Position numbers and translations under genes: made by a program. The notes below the pieces were generated by a model. The model was not told the origin of the DNA, did not search any database, and saw only the letters and a program-made list of their open reading frames with translations. Source: Stomorhina lunata (lineage: Eukaryota; Arthropoda; Insecta; Diptera; Rhiniidae). From it: a DNA stretch of 64,000 nucleotides. The stretch covers positions 94,128,574 to 94,192,573 of the forward strand of contig OW121744.1 of the NCBI GenBank assembly GCA_933228675.1, in the 5' to 3' direction. Each line of letters opens with the position of its first letter. The stretch's first letter is position 1. This document shows positions 33,962 to 44,034 of the stretch, in pieces.

Positions 33962-34545
33962 TGTTGGGGTCAGTACCTTGAATTTTCTGGGAATTCCTTG
34001 AAACGTACCTCCTGATTAGTTAGAATATGCTTCAGAGCCACTGTATGCCGGTAAAGCTGTCTTCCTTGTAATTGTTGTTGCTCTTTTACTGCTGGAACCA
34101 CTTCTTAATTTGTTGTTGTTCTCCAGCACTACTTATTTTTCTTTGTATACAAAGATCTCTTTGCATACAGAACCACTCACTTTATTTTTTATAAAAAGTC
34201 TTTTTCTTTCTTTTGATTTAAACTTTATTTAACAATTTTTATTAATTTATTTAAGTGACTTATAGTTGCCCTTTCGGTGTCTTCAAAGATAATAAATTTA
34301 CATTAAAAGTAATAAAAGTTAAAGGGCAACCAATTACTGTAAAAATAAGTAAATAGATCAAGACGAAGAGAACATTCTGAATTCGCCTTGATATAGATAC
34401 AAATAAGTAGTTGTTGCTGTTAGCAGAGCTTTTAGTACTGTTAAACATAACATCACTATTAAACACTAGATGGCTCCAACATGAGCCACTGTTAGTTAAC
34501 ATTAATAAATAAAGAATTAATGTTAACATAAAACTGACGTTAACA
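33962..34545 (-). repeat. 3' LTR of the BEL element
   Basis: The 584 bp match 40559-41142 base for base as far as I can tell. On the element strand the LTR contains a TATAAAA-like box (CTTTTTATAAAAAATA) and several AATAAA hexamers. A 100-codon frame running into it is not a gene. Confidence 0.95.
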
Positions 34546-34560
34546 TACCGCCCACCTTGC
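34546..34560 (-). promoter_or_regulatory. Probable polypurine tract of the BEL element
   Basis: On the minus strand GCAAGGTGGGCGGTA abuts the 3' LTR. It is the only purine-rich run at this junction and would prime plus-strand DNA synthesis. Confidence 0.6.
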
Positions 34561-34983
34561 ACTAATGTGCAACAGAGACGGGATTAACAACAACAACGTA
34601 AATAATACATTATAATTCATGTTTTAAATTAACAATAAAAAAAATTAAATTAATAAAAAATCTAATTAATATACTGATTAAAATAATCCAATATACAAAA
34701 GAATTTCAGCTTACATGGGCCACAAATACTCTCCACCTTAGCAAACATTTTTCTTCTTACACTGACATTAGACATGAATTTTGAGGTTTTTCTTCGGCTT
34801 TCCCTTGATGACTTTTAGGACAACATAGGCTTCCAATAAAGATCAAGATGTTGAGAAAACGACCACAAAGGATGTTGTACAATACTGCTTCTGTCATTTT
34901 ACACTACAAGAAATAAACATTTTAATTAAATGAATTAAGGTGAATGTGGACCCAATAAATGAAATACGTGTAGATTTAATATT

Positions 34984-37900
34984 TTACGACTCAGCCATGT
35001 TGGGTAAAAGGACCAGTTTATGAATTGGCCTGGTAATCACGCCGTTTTGCGTTTTTATATCGACCACTCGGACCTTTTGGTCTTTGCCAGGATGAAGTTT
35101 AACAACACGACCTAAACGCCATTCTGTAGGGCAAAGTGGTTCATTCCTAAGGACCACTAAGTCATTCTCTTGAAGGTCCTGCTGGGGCCGTTTCCATTTA
35201 TTTCTCTTGTACAACTCGGTCAGATACTCCTCTTTCCATCTGCGACAAATCTCGTGCTGCATAGCCTTGACCTTGCGCCACCGATTAATTAAGCTTATTG
35301 GAGAGTTGAGTTCTTCAGGTTCAGCTGGGGTTAGCAAAGCAGAGCCAATCAAAAAATGACCTGGAGTAAGAGCCGACAAATCTTCAATGCTTTCTGACAA
35401 AGGTCCAAGAGGACGTGAATTGAGACACGCTTCTATGGTGCTTAAGAGAGTAGAAAATTCCTCAAAGGTGTATTTGAGCTGACCAGCCATCTTTTTGAAG
35501 TGCATCTTAAAACTCTTCACTCCTGCCTCCCACAATCCTCCCATATGAGGAGCTGCCGCAGGGATGAAGTGCCACTTTAAGCGATGGTGTCCATATTTTT
35601 CGACCGCTACATCATGAAGATCTTTGATATGCTTCTCAAAATTAGCGTCAATTTCCTTCGCAGAACCAACAAAATTTCGACCGTTATCAGAGTAAATGGA
35701 GTCTGGACAGCCTCTACGAGCAACAAATCGGGCTAACGAAGCTAGGAAGGCAGGAGTGGACAGATCGCTCACAGCTTCTAGGTGGATCGCCTTAGTAGCA
35801 AAGCAGATGAAAAGACACACGTATCCTTTTGTTATCTTAGAATATCGACCGGTGAAACTTTTGATCTCAAAAGGGCCAGCAAAATCGACACCTGTATTTG
35901 CAAATGGGCGACTCAAAGTAGTTCTTGCTTCGGGCAAGGCAGCCATAATTTGTCCTTGACGCTTTTTCCGATAAATAGCACACTCTTTGCAGTTGTTAAT
36001 ACAAAACTTTATCAGATTTTTCGCCTTTATAATCCAGCATTCATGTCGAACCACACAGAGAACTAGCCTTAAGCCGCCGTGATGAGCCATTTTGTGTATA
36101 AATTCGACATACAAACGAGACAGTCTACTTTGATAGGGCAAAATAATGGGGTGACGTTCATTGTAGGACATACTCGACGATGAGCTTAAACGACCATTAG
36201 CACGAATAATCTGGTGTTCATCAAGAAAAGGCGTTAGCGTTAACAAAGAGCTACTATTTGGTATTTTCTTCCCAGCAAGTAAGGATTTATATTCATTAGA
36301 AAAGTAAGTCTGTTGGGAAAGCATAAAGAGACGATTTCTCACAAAAAGTAGTTCCTCTGCAGATAATTGTAGGGACTTATATTGGGATTTTGTTTTTGAT
36401 CCAAAACGGATTGCGTTGAAAAATCGAAAAACGTAGGAAATGACATGTATTGCTTTCGGAAAACTTGAAAAACGATGTAAAACGTCTTCTTTTTCGTCCG
36501 ATCTAGCAATATGAACCTGTACAGACTTTACTTCCTCAGTAGTTTCAAATTCCGATGGAAAGGAGGGCCACATATTTGTTGGTAATTTTAGCCATTCTGG
36601 GCCATTCCACCAAAGGGTAGAAGACTTTAACTCCGTAGGGATCAGCCCCCGAGTTGCTAGATCGGCAGGATTATATTGCGATGAGACATGGAACCAAGAC
36701 CTATTGCCAACTTTTTCCAAAATAGTTGCAACACGGTTTGCTACAAATGTTTTCCAGTTGCATGGAGACTTTTTGAGCCATGCAAGGACAATTGTAGAAT
36801 CGGACCAAAGATAAAGAGTAAAATTTTGCAAAGAAAATTGGGACATAATATTATTGACAAGCTTCGCCAACAACACAGCACCACATAATTCAAGTCGTGG
36901 AAGGGAGATTTTCTTTATTGGAGCCACTTTCGACTTCGCAACTAGCAAGTTTGTAAAGACATTTTCTTCTATTTGAACTCTAGCATACAGACAAGCCGCA
37001 TACGCCAATTCGGATGAATCGCAGAATCCATGAAATTCTATTGAGGAATTGGGTGTATACTGAATCCATCGTGGAACCATGATTGAATCAATATCATTAT
37101 ATCGAGAAACAAAGGCATGCCATTTTTGAAACGCTACGGGCCTTATTTTTCCATCCCAGTCAATCTTATCGAGCCACATTTGCTGCATTAAGATTTTTGC
37201 CGTTACAATAACTGGAGCGAGCCAACCCGCTGGATCAAAAAGCCTAGCAATCACAGAAAGCACTTCCCTTTTAGTATAGGACGACTTGAGTGGAATTTTT
37301 TCAGTTGAAAAATAAAAGTAATCTGCTGAAGCATTCCATCGAACACCCAGAGTCTTCGCATTACTTTCATTATCGAAGCGTAAAAAGTCCTCAGTTAGTA
37401 AATGATCAATGGGCAACCCTGATAAAATTTCTTTCATATTCGACGTCCATTTTCTTAGACTAAATCCAGCGGATTCTAGTATTGCCATCAGCTGATTTCG
37501 GGCTTCTAAAATGTCTGGTAAATTGTGAGCTCCTACCAAAGCATCGTCTACATACATAGAGTCACGTAGAATTCTCGCCCCTACAGGAAACCGACGTTCT
37601 TCATCTTCAGCTAACTGCAAGAGAGTCCTTAGGGCCAAATAGGGGGCGCAATTTATACCAAAAGTCACAGTTTTCAATCTAAAATCCTGTATCTCTTCAT
37701 CGGGAGAGCTACGATATACAATTTGTTGAAAACGAGTATGTTTAGGGTTTACGAGAATCTGTCTATACATTTTGGAAATATCTGCATTGAACACAAACTT
37801 AAAAAATCTCCATTTCAGTATTAGAAATACCAAATCTTTTTGCAGAATTGGGCCAACATGTAAAATGTCATTAAGACTTTTACCAGAAGATGTAGCACTG

Positions 37901-40146
37901 GAAGCATTGAAAACTACTCTTAGCTTTGTAGTAGTGCTTTCAGGTTTAAAGACACCATGATGGGGCAAATAATAACTCGGGCCAGCTACAGGATCTTCCA
38001 CTTTATCCATATGTGCCAAAGTCAAATATTCCATAAGAACCTCATCATATAAAGATTTATTTTCGGGCTTACGTAACAAAGAATTTTCGCTTCTAATAAA
38101 CTGACTCAAAGCTATGTGTCTATTTGGACCAAGTGACGAAAATGCAGATTTAAACGGCAAATCTACTACATATCTTCCTTCAGCATTTCTCGTAGTAGTG
38201 GACATAAATATTTCCTCACATAACTTATCTCCTTCCGAAATTACTGGGTTACGAGATACTTCCTCAAGTTCCCAAAACTTTTTCAACTGATCATCAATAG
38301 ATACTTTAGTGAAATACGACTGTCTTACTGTACGACATGGATTTGTTGGACCGGTCACGACCCAGCCAAATATGGTTTCTTGAGCTACCAATGAACCAAA
38401 AACACCATGTTGGACACCACCTCGCAGAATTGACGGATATACATCACCTCCTAAGAGCATATCAACAGCACTACTTTCGTAAAATGTAGGATCAGCATAC
38501 TCCAAACTTGGCAGGACCACATTTATATGAGGAACGAAGGAGTGAGTTGGAATATTTCCAGTTACTTGAGAAACCACTAAAGCAGTGACTCTAATAGACA
38601 AATTAGAACTCTTTAGCGAAAACACAGAAAAACTGGCCAATTTATCAGCACGGCTAATAACTTCTCCACCTAAACCTGCAACTTCAGCTGAAACAGGGGC
38701 AGTGGACAACTTTAGCAATTTGCAAATTTTTTCGGAAACAAAGCTTTCGTCGGAACACGGGTCAATGAGTGCTCTCACTTTGCATTTATAGCCTAAATTT
38801 TCAATATACACCCATGCAGTAGCAAGTAAAACTTTTTTAGAGACGGAGTGATGGTGGTTTTGAACAACGTTAGATGTAGAAGGCATTTGTATAGACTGAC
38901 AAGAACTTTGTGGTCTATTATCTTGAATCCCATTGGTAGTTTGATTGTTAGGAACTACTTTTTGAGCAAAATCCCTATGTAAAAGGTTGTGGTGTTTCCT
39001 TTTACATTTGGAGCAACCATTGTTGCTAGTACAATCTCCAAACATATGCCCTATTTTGAGACAATTAAAGCAGAATTTAAACCTTCGCAATGTTGAGACA
39101 CGATTCTTATAATCCATGCTCAAAAACTTTCCGCAAGAACTAATGTCATGGGATTCTCTACACAATTTGCATTGAAAAACGTTAGCTTTAGTATGATGAG
39201 TCTTAAATGGTTTATTTTTAGTTTGCTGTTGAGTGTTGAAGAGAAAACCAGATTGGGAACCACTGGCGCGAATATTCGAAAAGCTCTCAAGAGCCCGAAA
39301 TCTGTCAGTTAAAAATTCATTCATTTCCTTCCATTTGGGAATCTCTGTTTTGTTTTTAACCGACTGCTCCCATAAATTTAAAGTCTGTTCTGGAAGCCTA
39401 ACTGAGCTATGAAAAACAAATAATGGCTCCCAAGCATCTACATCAACCTTGTACAATTTTAGCGTTAAGATACAACCGTTTATTTCCCGCTGTAGCCTTT
39501 TAATTTCTGCAGCAGAATCTTCCTGACATGGAGCCAAACTATATAATAAACTCATTTGGTTATTGAACAACACGCGCTTATTCTCATAAATAGCTTTTAA
39601 GTTTTCCCAAGCAATGTCAAAATTGTCAGCAGTCACTGTTATGTTCCTATTTACCTCTCGGGCATCCCCACTTGTTTTTTGAAAAAGGTAACATAACTTT
39701 TCAACAGGGCCTAAGCGATCATTATTTATATAAATTGTGGTAAAAAGATCTCTAAATGTGGGCCACGAAGCGTAATCACCACTAAAAGGTTCTATGTCAC
39801 AAGTCTGAACAGGTAGAGATACACCCTGTTTGGGAATCACTGTCTTAGATGTCTGCATCTCCTCTTTGGGTAACCTACGCTTAGCTCTAGCCAACATATT
39901 TATGCACTTCACATGAATTTTATAAATTTGATTATATTTCGTATGGACCGAAACTATTTCCTTTTTCTTTGGCTCCGAAATACATGACTCATAAATATTT
40001 TTAAGTTTGTCCCACAATTTATTGAGTTCAGATTTTTCAAATTCTAAAGCCTCTGTCGTGTAAGCCGAAAAGTCTTCTTCTTTAAGTCGTGTCTCAAATC
40101 TGAAAAATTCGTCAGCCACTTCATTAAAATTGTCCAGTGAAGACAT
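34984..40146 (-). CDS. BEL/Pao gag-pol polyprotein, 1720 residues, intact
   Basis: All domains of a BEL/Pao polyprotein are present in order. Gag (DUF1759-like, about 110-290, with FSGDYASWPTFRDLF) is followed by zinc fingers including a perfect CX2CX4HX4C knuckle at 359-372. The retropepsin region (about 435-600) has its Asp at D462, but in the sequence DPCSDESF instead of the usual DSG or DTG. Reverse transcriptase has D789 (FNADISKMYRQI) and YVDD at 865-868. RNase H acidic residues are probably D1043, E1086, D1116 and D1162. Integrase has an HHCC zinc motif (H1351, H1355, C1386, C1389) and the triad D1421, D1487 and E1540 (GLWEAGVKSFK). A DUF5641-like tail ends near 1713. No stop or frameshift occurs. 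The protein would form particles, copy the RNA and integrate the DNA. Only the protease motif is odd. Confidence 0.95.
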   Translation of the reverse strand: MSSLDNFNEVADEFFRFETRLKEEDFSAYTTEALEFEKSELNKLWDKLKNIYESCISEPKKKEIVSVHTKYNQIYKIHVKCINMLARAKRRLPKEEMQTSKTVIPKQGVSLPVQTCDIEPFSGDYASWPTFRDLFTTIYINNDRLGPVEKLCYLFQKTSGDAREVNRNITVTADNFDIAWENLKAIYENKRVLFNNQMSLLYSLAPCQEDSAAEIKRLQREINGCILTLKLYKVDVDAWEPLFVFHSSVRLPEQTLNLWEQSVKNKTEIPKWKEMNEFLTDRFRALESFSNIRASGSQSGFLFNTQQQTKNKPFKTHHTKANVFQCKLCRESHDISSCGKFLSMDYKNRVSTLRRFKFCFNCLKIGHMFGDCTSNNGCSKCKRKHHNLLHRDFAQKVVPNNQTTNGIQDNRPQSSCQSIQMPSTSNVVQNHHHSVSKKVLLATAWVYIENLGYKCKVRALIDPCSDESFVSEKICKLLKLSTAPVSAEVAGLGGEVISRADKLASFSVFSLKSSNLSIRVTALVVSQVTGNIPTHSFVPHINVVLPSLEYADPTFYESSAVDMLLGGDVYPSILRGGVQHGVFGSLVAQETIFGWVVTGPTNPCRTVRQSYFTKVSIDDQLKKFWELEEVSRNPVISEGDKLCEEIFMSTTTRNAEGRYVVDLPFKSAFSSLGPNRHIALSQFIRSENSLLRKPENKSLYDEVLMEYLTLAHMDKVEDPVAGPSYYLPHHGVFKPESTTTKLRVVFNASSATSSGKSLNDILHVGPILQKDLVFLILKWRFFKFVFNADISKMYRQILVNPKHTRFQQIVYRSSPDEEIQDFRLKTVTFGINCAPYLALRTLLQLAEDEERRFPVGARILRDSMYVDDALVGAHNLPDILEARNQLMAILESAGFSLRKWTSNMKEILSGLPIDHLLTEDFLRFDNESNAKTLGVRWNASADYFYFSTEKIPLKSSYTKREVLSVIARLFDPAGWLAPVIVTAKILMQQMWLDKIDWDGKIRPVAFQKWHAFVSRYNDIDSIMVPRWIQYTPNSSIEFHGFCDSSELAYAACLYARVQIEENVFTNLLVAKSKVAPIKKISLPRLELCGAVLLAKLVNNIMSQFSLQNFTLYLWSDSTIVLAWLKKSPCNWKTFVANRVATILEKVGNRSWFHVSSQYNPADLATRGLIPTELKSSTLWWNGPEWLKLPTNMWPSFPSEFETTEEVKSVQVHIARSDEKEDVLHRFSSFPKAIHVISYVFRFFNAIRFGSKTKSQYKSLQLSAEELLFVRNRLFMLSQQTYFSNEYKSLLAGKKIPNSSSLLTLTPFLDEHQIIRANGRLSSSSSMSYNERHPIILPYQSRLSRLYVEFIHKMAHHGGLRLVLCVVRHECWIIKAKNLIKFCINNCKECAIYRKKRQGQIMAALPEARTTLSRPFANTGVDFAGPFEIKSFTGRYSKITKGYVCLFICFATKAIHLEAVSDLSTPAFLASLARFVARRGCPDSIYSDNGRNFVGSAKEIDANFEKHIKDLHDVAVEKYGHHRLKWHFIPAAAPHMGGLWEAGVKSFKMHFKKMAGQLKYTFEEFSTLLSTIEACLNSRPLGPLSESIEDLSALTPGHFLIGSALLTPAEPEELNSPISLINRWRKVKAMQHEICRRWKEEYLTELYKRNKWKRPQQDLQENDLVVLRNEPLCPTEWRLGRVVKLHPGKDQKVRVVDIKTQNGVITRPIHKLVLLPNMAES

Positions 40147-40538
40147 CTTGAATCAAACAACAAATTTCGAAATATATTTAAAATTCCAAGAGCAACAAAT
40201 TTTGTTTGGTTTATTAAAAAATCCAAATAGAAACCAACAATTTTCGAGCCAAAAATAAATTTTCCAAAAAAAAAAATCCAAAATGATTATTTTACCGCAA
40301 GAAAAAGATGGCTTCAAAAAATGTCTCCAAAAAAAATCCAATAAAAAGGCGCTTATATAAACAGCGACGCGGCAGAGTATATAAAGAAATACAAAATTAC
40401 CGATTTACGAAAATGGCGACAATGTAACAAAACCTCAATTTATTTAGGGACACGTATTCCAGTTTTAAAAATTCCACACTTTAAAATTCAAATGGCACGT
40501 ACCTTGTATGATGAGTATATTTACTTGCCAGTTCTTAT

Positions 40539-40556
40539 TTCTCGGGAGAAGGACCA
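40539..40556 (-). promoter_or_regulatory. Probable primer-binding site of the BEL element
   Basis: Two bases inside the 5' LTR the minus strand reads TGGTCCTTCTCCCGAGAA. The TGG start is expected of a tRNA 3'-end complement. I cannot name the tRNA without a search. Confidence 0.55.
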
Positions 40557-40558
40557 AA

Positions 40559-41142
40559 TGTTGGGGTCAGTACCTTGAATTTTCTGGGAATTCCTTGAAA
40601 CGTACCTCCTGATTAGTTAGAATATGCTTCAGAGCCACTGTATGCCGGTAAAGCTGTCTTCCTTGTAATTGTTGTTGCTCTTTTACTGCTGGAACCACTT
40701 CTTAATTTGTTGTTGTTCTCCAGCACTACTTATTTTTCTTTGTATACAAAGATCTCTTTGCATACAGAACCACTCACTTTATTTTTTATAAAAAGTCTTT
40801 TTCTTTCTTTTGATTTAAACTTTATTTAACAATTTTTATTAATTTATTTAAGTGACTTATAGTTGCCCTTTCGGTGTCTTCAAAGATAATAAATTTACAT
40901 TAAAAGTAATAAAAGTTAAAGGGCAACCAATTACTGTAAAAATAAGTAAATAGATCAAGACGAAGAGAACATTCTGAATTCGCCTTGATATAGATACAAA
41001 TAAGTAGTTGTTGCTGTTAGCAGAGCTTTTAGTACTGTTAAACATAACATCACTATTAAACACTAGATGGCTCCAACATGAGCCACTGTTAGTTAACATT
41101 AATAAATAAAGAATTAATGTTAACATAAAACTGACGTTAACA
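40559..41142 (-). repeat. 5' LTR of the BEL element, with right target duplication beyond
   Basis: This 584-bp copy has no visible difference from 33962-34545. The duplication TATAT lies at 41143-41147. It should hold the promoter for the genomic RNA. Confidence 0.95.
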
Positions 41143-41189
41143 TATATTTAACGGAGAAATGAACAAAAGCAGCGATTCCATGTTAAAAT

Positions 41190-41734
41190 TGAAATTAAGT
41201 CGAGACAATAGTTAAGATAGTAGTCCACACTATAGTCGAGACACATCTCCAGACTATATTTAAGACAATAGTCCCAACTACTGTCAAGAGAATATTCGAA
41301 TCTATAGTCAAGATAATAGTAACTAGACTATTGTCTTGAGTCAAAACAAAAGTTCAGAATTTGGTCAAAACAATAGTCCAGAATTTAGTCAAGGCAATAG
41401 TTCAGAATGTAGTTGAGACAATAGTCCAGACTAAAGTCAAGACACTAGTCGAGACTATAGCCAAGGTAATAGTACAGACGATAGTTGAGAATATAGTAGG
41501 GACAAATGTCCAAGACAATAGTCCAGAATATGGTCATAATAGTGCAGACAAATTTCCAGACTATAGTCAAGACAATAGTTCAATTTATAATCAAGACAAT
41601 AGTCCAGACTATAGTCAAGACAACAGTTTAGACTATAGTCAAGACAATAATCCAATCTTAAGTCAAGACAATAGTCCAGACTATAGTCAAGGCAATTCTC
41701 AAGACTATAGTGAAGAAAATAGTCCAAACTATGT
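41190..41734. repeat. 24-bp minisatellite, second locus, inverted relative to 14136-15075
   Basis: Units join AGTCCAGACTATAGTCAAGA to CAAT and variants. The reverse complement matches the array at 14136-15075. The central part (41570-41730) is in exact 24-bp register, which leaves an accidental frame reading DYSQDNSP over and over. A Tc1-like element sits at its right edge. Confidence 0.85.
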
Positions 41735-41735
41735 A

Positions 41736-43324
41736 CAGTGACACAGAAAAATATACATACCCCCTGAAAAAAATATTTTCTGTAAAACCTTAAAATCTTA
41801 ATATAAAAAAGTTATATTGTATTGTTCCTTTTAGTAAATAAATCAATTTCCAAGCATAAATTTTTTGTAAAAAGTTTACATTTATTAAAAATTAAAGAAA
41901 TTCAGTTTTTAATACACAGAAAAGTATACATACTCTGTAGGTTAATTAATTTATTCATAAAGTACATTAAACTATTAATATTTTGTTGGGCCTCCTTCGC
42001 TTTCAATCACAGCATTTAAACGATTATTCATTGAGTTGACCAGTTTTCCAGTGGTTTCCGGAGAAATTTTGGACCATTCGTCCATGAGAGCACTTCTTAA
42101 GTCTTGCTTGTTCTTTATGGTCCTTTTTCTCACTCTGCGGTCCAATTCGTCCCATAAGTTTTCAATGGGGTTTAAGTCGGGCGACTGGGGTGGTGAATGG
42201 AGTTGTTTTGGTACATTATAGAGCAGCCATTCCTTTACAATGCTTTAGATCGTTATCCTGTTGAAAGTACCACGCTCCAGATACACCCATTTTGGATACC
42301 GATTCCTTTAGATTGTCTTTTAACACGTTCAAATAGATATACCGATCCATTGTTGTCTCAATAAAAACTAAATTACTAACCCCAGCCGCCGACATACAAC
42401 CCCACACCATAACAGAGCCGCCTCCATGTTTTACTGTGGCCATTAAGTTTTTAGGTTGCAGCTCCTCATTATTTTTGCGCCATATTTTTTGCTTCCCATC
42501 GTACCCGAATAAGTTAAATTTACTTTCGTCGCTAAAAACTACATTTTTCCAAAAGCTTTCATCCTTATCTTTATGGTTTTCAGCAAATTCAAGTCGTTTG
42601 GCTTTGTTAGCATCGCTAATAAATGGCTTTTTCCGGAGCACCCGACAATGATAACCTCCACTTCTTAATACGCTCCGTACCGTTTCTGGATGTACAGTCG
42701 CAATCGACATTCTTTCCATGTTTTTCGCAATGTCAACGGCCGTTGTCCTGGATTTTTATCAATTTCATTCAATATATGTCGTTTTACACGTTGAGTTATT
42801 TTTGGAGGACGGCCACTTCTTGGCTTATTATTAATACCGTTATTCATTTTATAATTTCTCAATACAGTTTTCACACTAGACTTTGAATGACCAACAATTC
42901 CAGAAATTTCCCGCAAAGATTTGCCATCTTTTCTATGCCGAACAATGAGATTTCTAATCTCTAAGCTTATTTCTTTTACTTTTGGATTCATTATATCCGA
43001 AAGCCTTACGCGTCTGATCGAAAATCTATTTAATTATTAACTAACACGCACGAAGTAATATAATGCAATTTCAAAACAAGTGTAAGATTTTCCATTGGAG
43101 TTGTACCGTTAGCCAACACTGGGAGTATGTATACTTTTCTGTGCATTGAAAATTAAATTTCTTTAATTTTTTAATAAATGTCTACTTATTAAAAAAACTG
43201 AATATTTGGAAAATATTTTATTTATTACAGAGAATAATCCGATATAATTTTTTTATATGAAGATTTTAAGATTCACCAGAAAATTACTTTTTTTAGGGGG
43301 TATGTGTAGTTTTCTGTGTCACTG
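41736..43324 (-). mobile_element. Tc1/mariner-like transposon with IR/DR ends, defective, 1589 bp
   Basis: Ends begin CAGTGACACAGAAAA on both sides and are flanked by TA (41734-41735 and 43325-43326), the standard target duplication. Inverted repeats are about 205 bp (41736-41940 and 43121-43324). Each holds an outer and an inner copy of a CACAGAAAAnTATACATAC motif, the IR/DR architecture known from Minos-, Bari- and Sleeping Beauty-type elements. The left and right repeats differ at many positions, so the copy is not young. Confidence 0.9.
41975..42991 (-). pseudogene. Tc1-like transposase (DD34E type), broken by frameshifts
   Basis: The first segment (42991-42665) holds the N-terminal paired-type helix-turn-helix (SLREISGIVGHSKSSVKTVL) and the GRPR-like RSGRPPK. 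A frameshift leads to a second segment (42719-42216) with the catalytic domain. The first Asp is in VVFSDESKFN and the second in QQDNDLKHC, where PKHT is usual. A second lesion at about 42230 removes roughly four residues and shifts frame. The third segment, down to the stop at 41975, carries SPDLNPIENLW with the catalytic Glu. The full-length protein would have about 340 residues. The element could only move with help from an intact relative. Confidence 0.9.
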
Positions 43325-43326
43325 TA

Positions 43327-43759
43327 TGTTTCCACAACTAAGATATGATTTAGGTTAAGTTATATTTATCTTTCCAGTCATAGTTAAAATTATAGTTATA
43401 GGTAAGGGTAATCATTAAGGTGGTTCGTTTTTTCTCGTTTGTCTCTGACCGACTTCTAATATCGAAATTATATGGCCAAATTATGTCAATCGGAAGTGTG
43501 TAAAATATTATTGATTTATTTTTGGGAACGAGACCTTGCAACAAGCCCAAAGTTTTCGATCATTGGGAAAAAATTTGAGTATTTGCAGTTTTTGCTACAT
43601 TTCATCCATTCAGAATTTGCCTTAAAACGAAAAGATAATGGAATCTAAAAGCGAACTAATGCAGCTTTCCTAAATTTAAAATTACTTAAACAGTTTTGGA
43701 GTTATTGCGATTGCTCCCCTAAAATTCGATTCCTTGAATGAACTGCTAAAAAAAATACA
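43327..43759. other. AT-rich spacer
   Basis: No gene or element is recognised between the Tc1-like element and the SINE-like segment. A 66-codon frame at 43350-43550 has no motif. Confidence 0.4.
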
Positions 43760-44025
43760 AGCAGTACTTCTCTCAGACATAGAGCTGCATCCGATTCTAT
43801 TTTTAGACTCATTAAAAGAGGTCTACGTTTTAATTCCGGTTCCGAACGGCAATTGCATTAATTAGAGAAGTTTTACATAGCCTAATATTCAATAACATGT
43901 GGCTATGAGATGAACCGTTTTCTTTTTTGAAAATTTATTTTTTCAAGTGGGTCTGGCCGGTAATCGAACTTGGGACCTCTGATATATTAGGCGGATAACT
44001 AACCTGTATACCAATTTCAAAACAT
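43760..44025 (-). mobile_element. Degraded tRNA-derived SINE of a second type
   Basis: On the minus strand, GGTATACAGGTTAGTTATCC (A-box region) is followed by CCCAAGTTCGATTACCGG (B-box) and, further on, GCCGTTCGGAACCGG. From memory, the last resembles a GCCGTTCGGAGTCGGC block found in dipteran SINEs. The copy has no intact ends. Confidence 0.45.
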
Positions 44026-44034
44026 GTAGTACTT

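Larger units (their letters stand above)
33962..41142 (-). mobile_element. Complete BEL/Pao LTR retrotransposon, 7181 bp
   Basis: Two 584-bp LTRs in the same orientation flank a single long gag-pol gene on the minus strand. Read 5' to 3' on that strand, the order is LTR (41142-40559), primer-binding site, leader of about 410 bp, gag-pol, about 420 bp of 3' sequence, polypurine tract and LTR (34545-33962). The LTRs begin TGTTAACG, end CCCCAACA and show no difference by eye. With the intact frame and the TATAT duplication, this indicates very recent insertion. No envelope gene is present. Confidence 0.95.

Noticed and set aside
34260..34562. 100-codon frame in the BEL LTR, also seen as 89 codons at 40857-41126
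   Set aside because: It lies in LTR sequence on the element strand and is duplicated with it. It looks like a chance hydrophobic frame, and no accessory gene is known there in BEL elements.
35696..38791. Plus-strand frames of 60-94 codons across the BEL gene
   Set aside because: They are shadows of the minus-strand gag-pol frame.
41361..41741. 126-codon frame with DYSQDNSP repeats
   Set aside because: It is produced by the 24-bp minisatellite in register. The opposite strand is open too (41455-41727), and the related array at 14 kb does not keep the frame.
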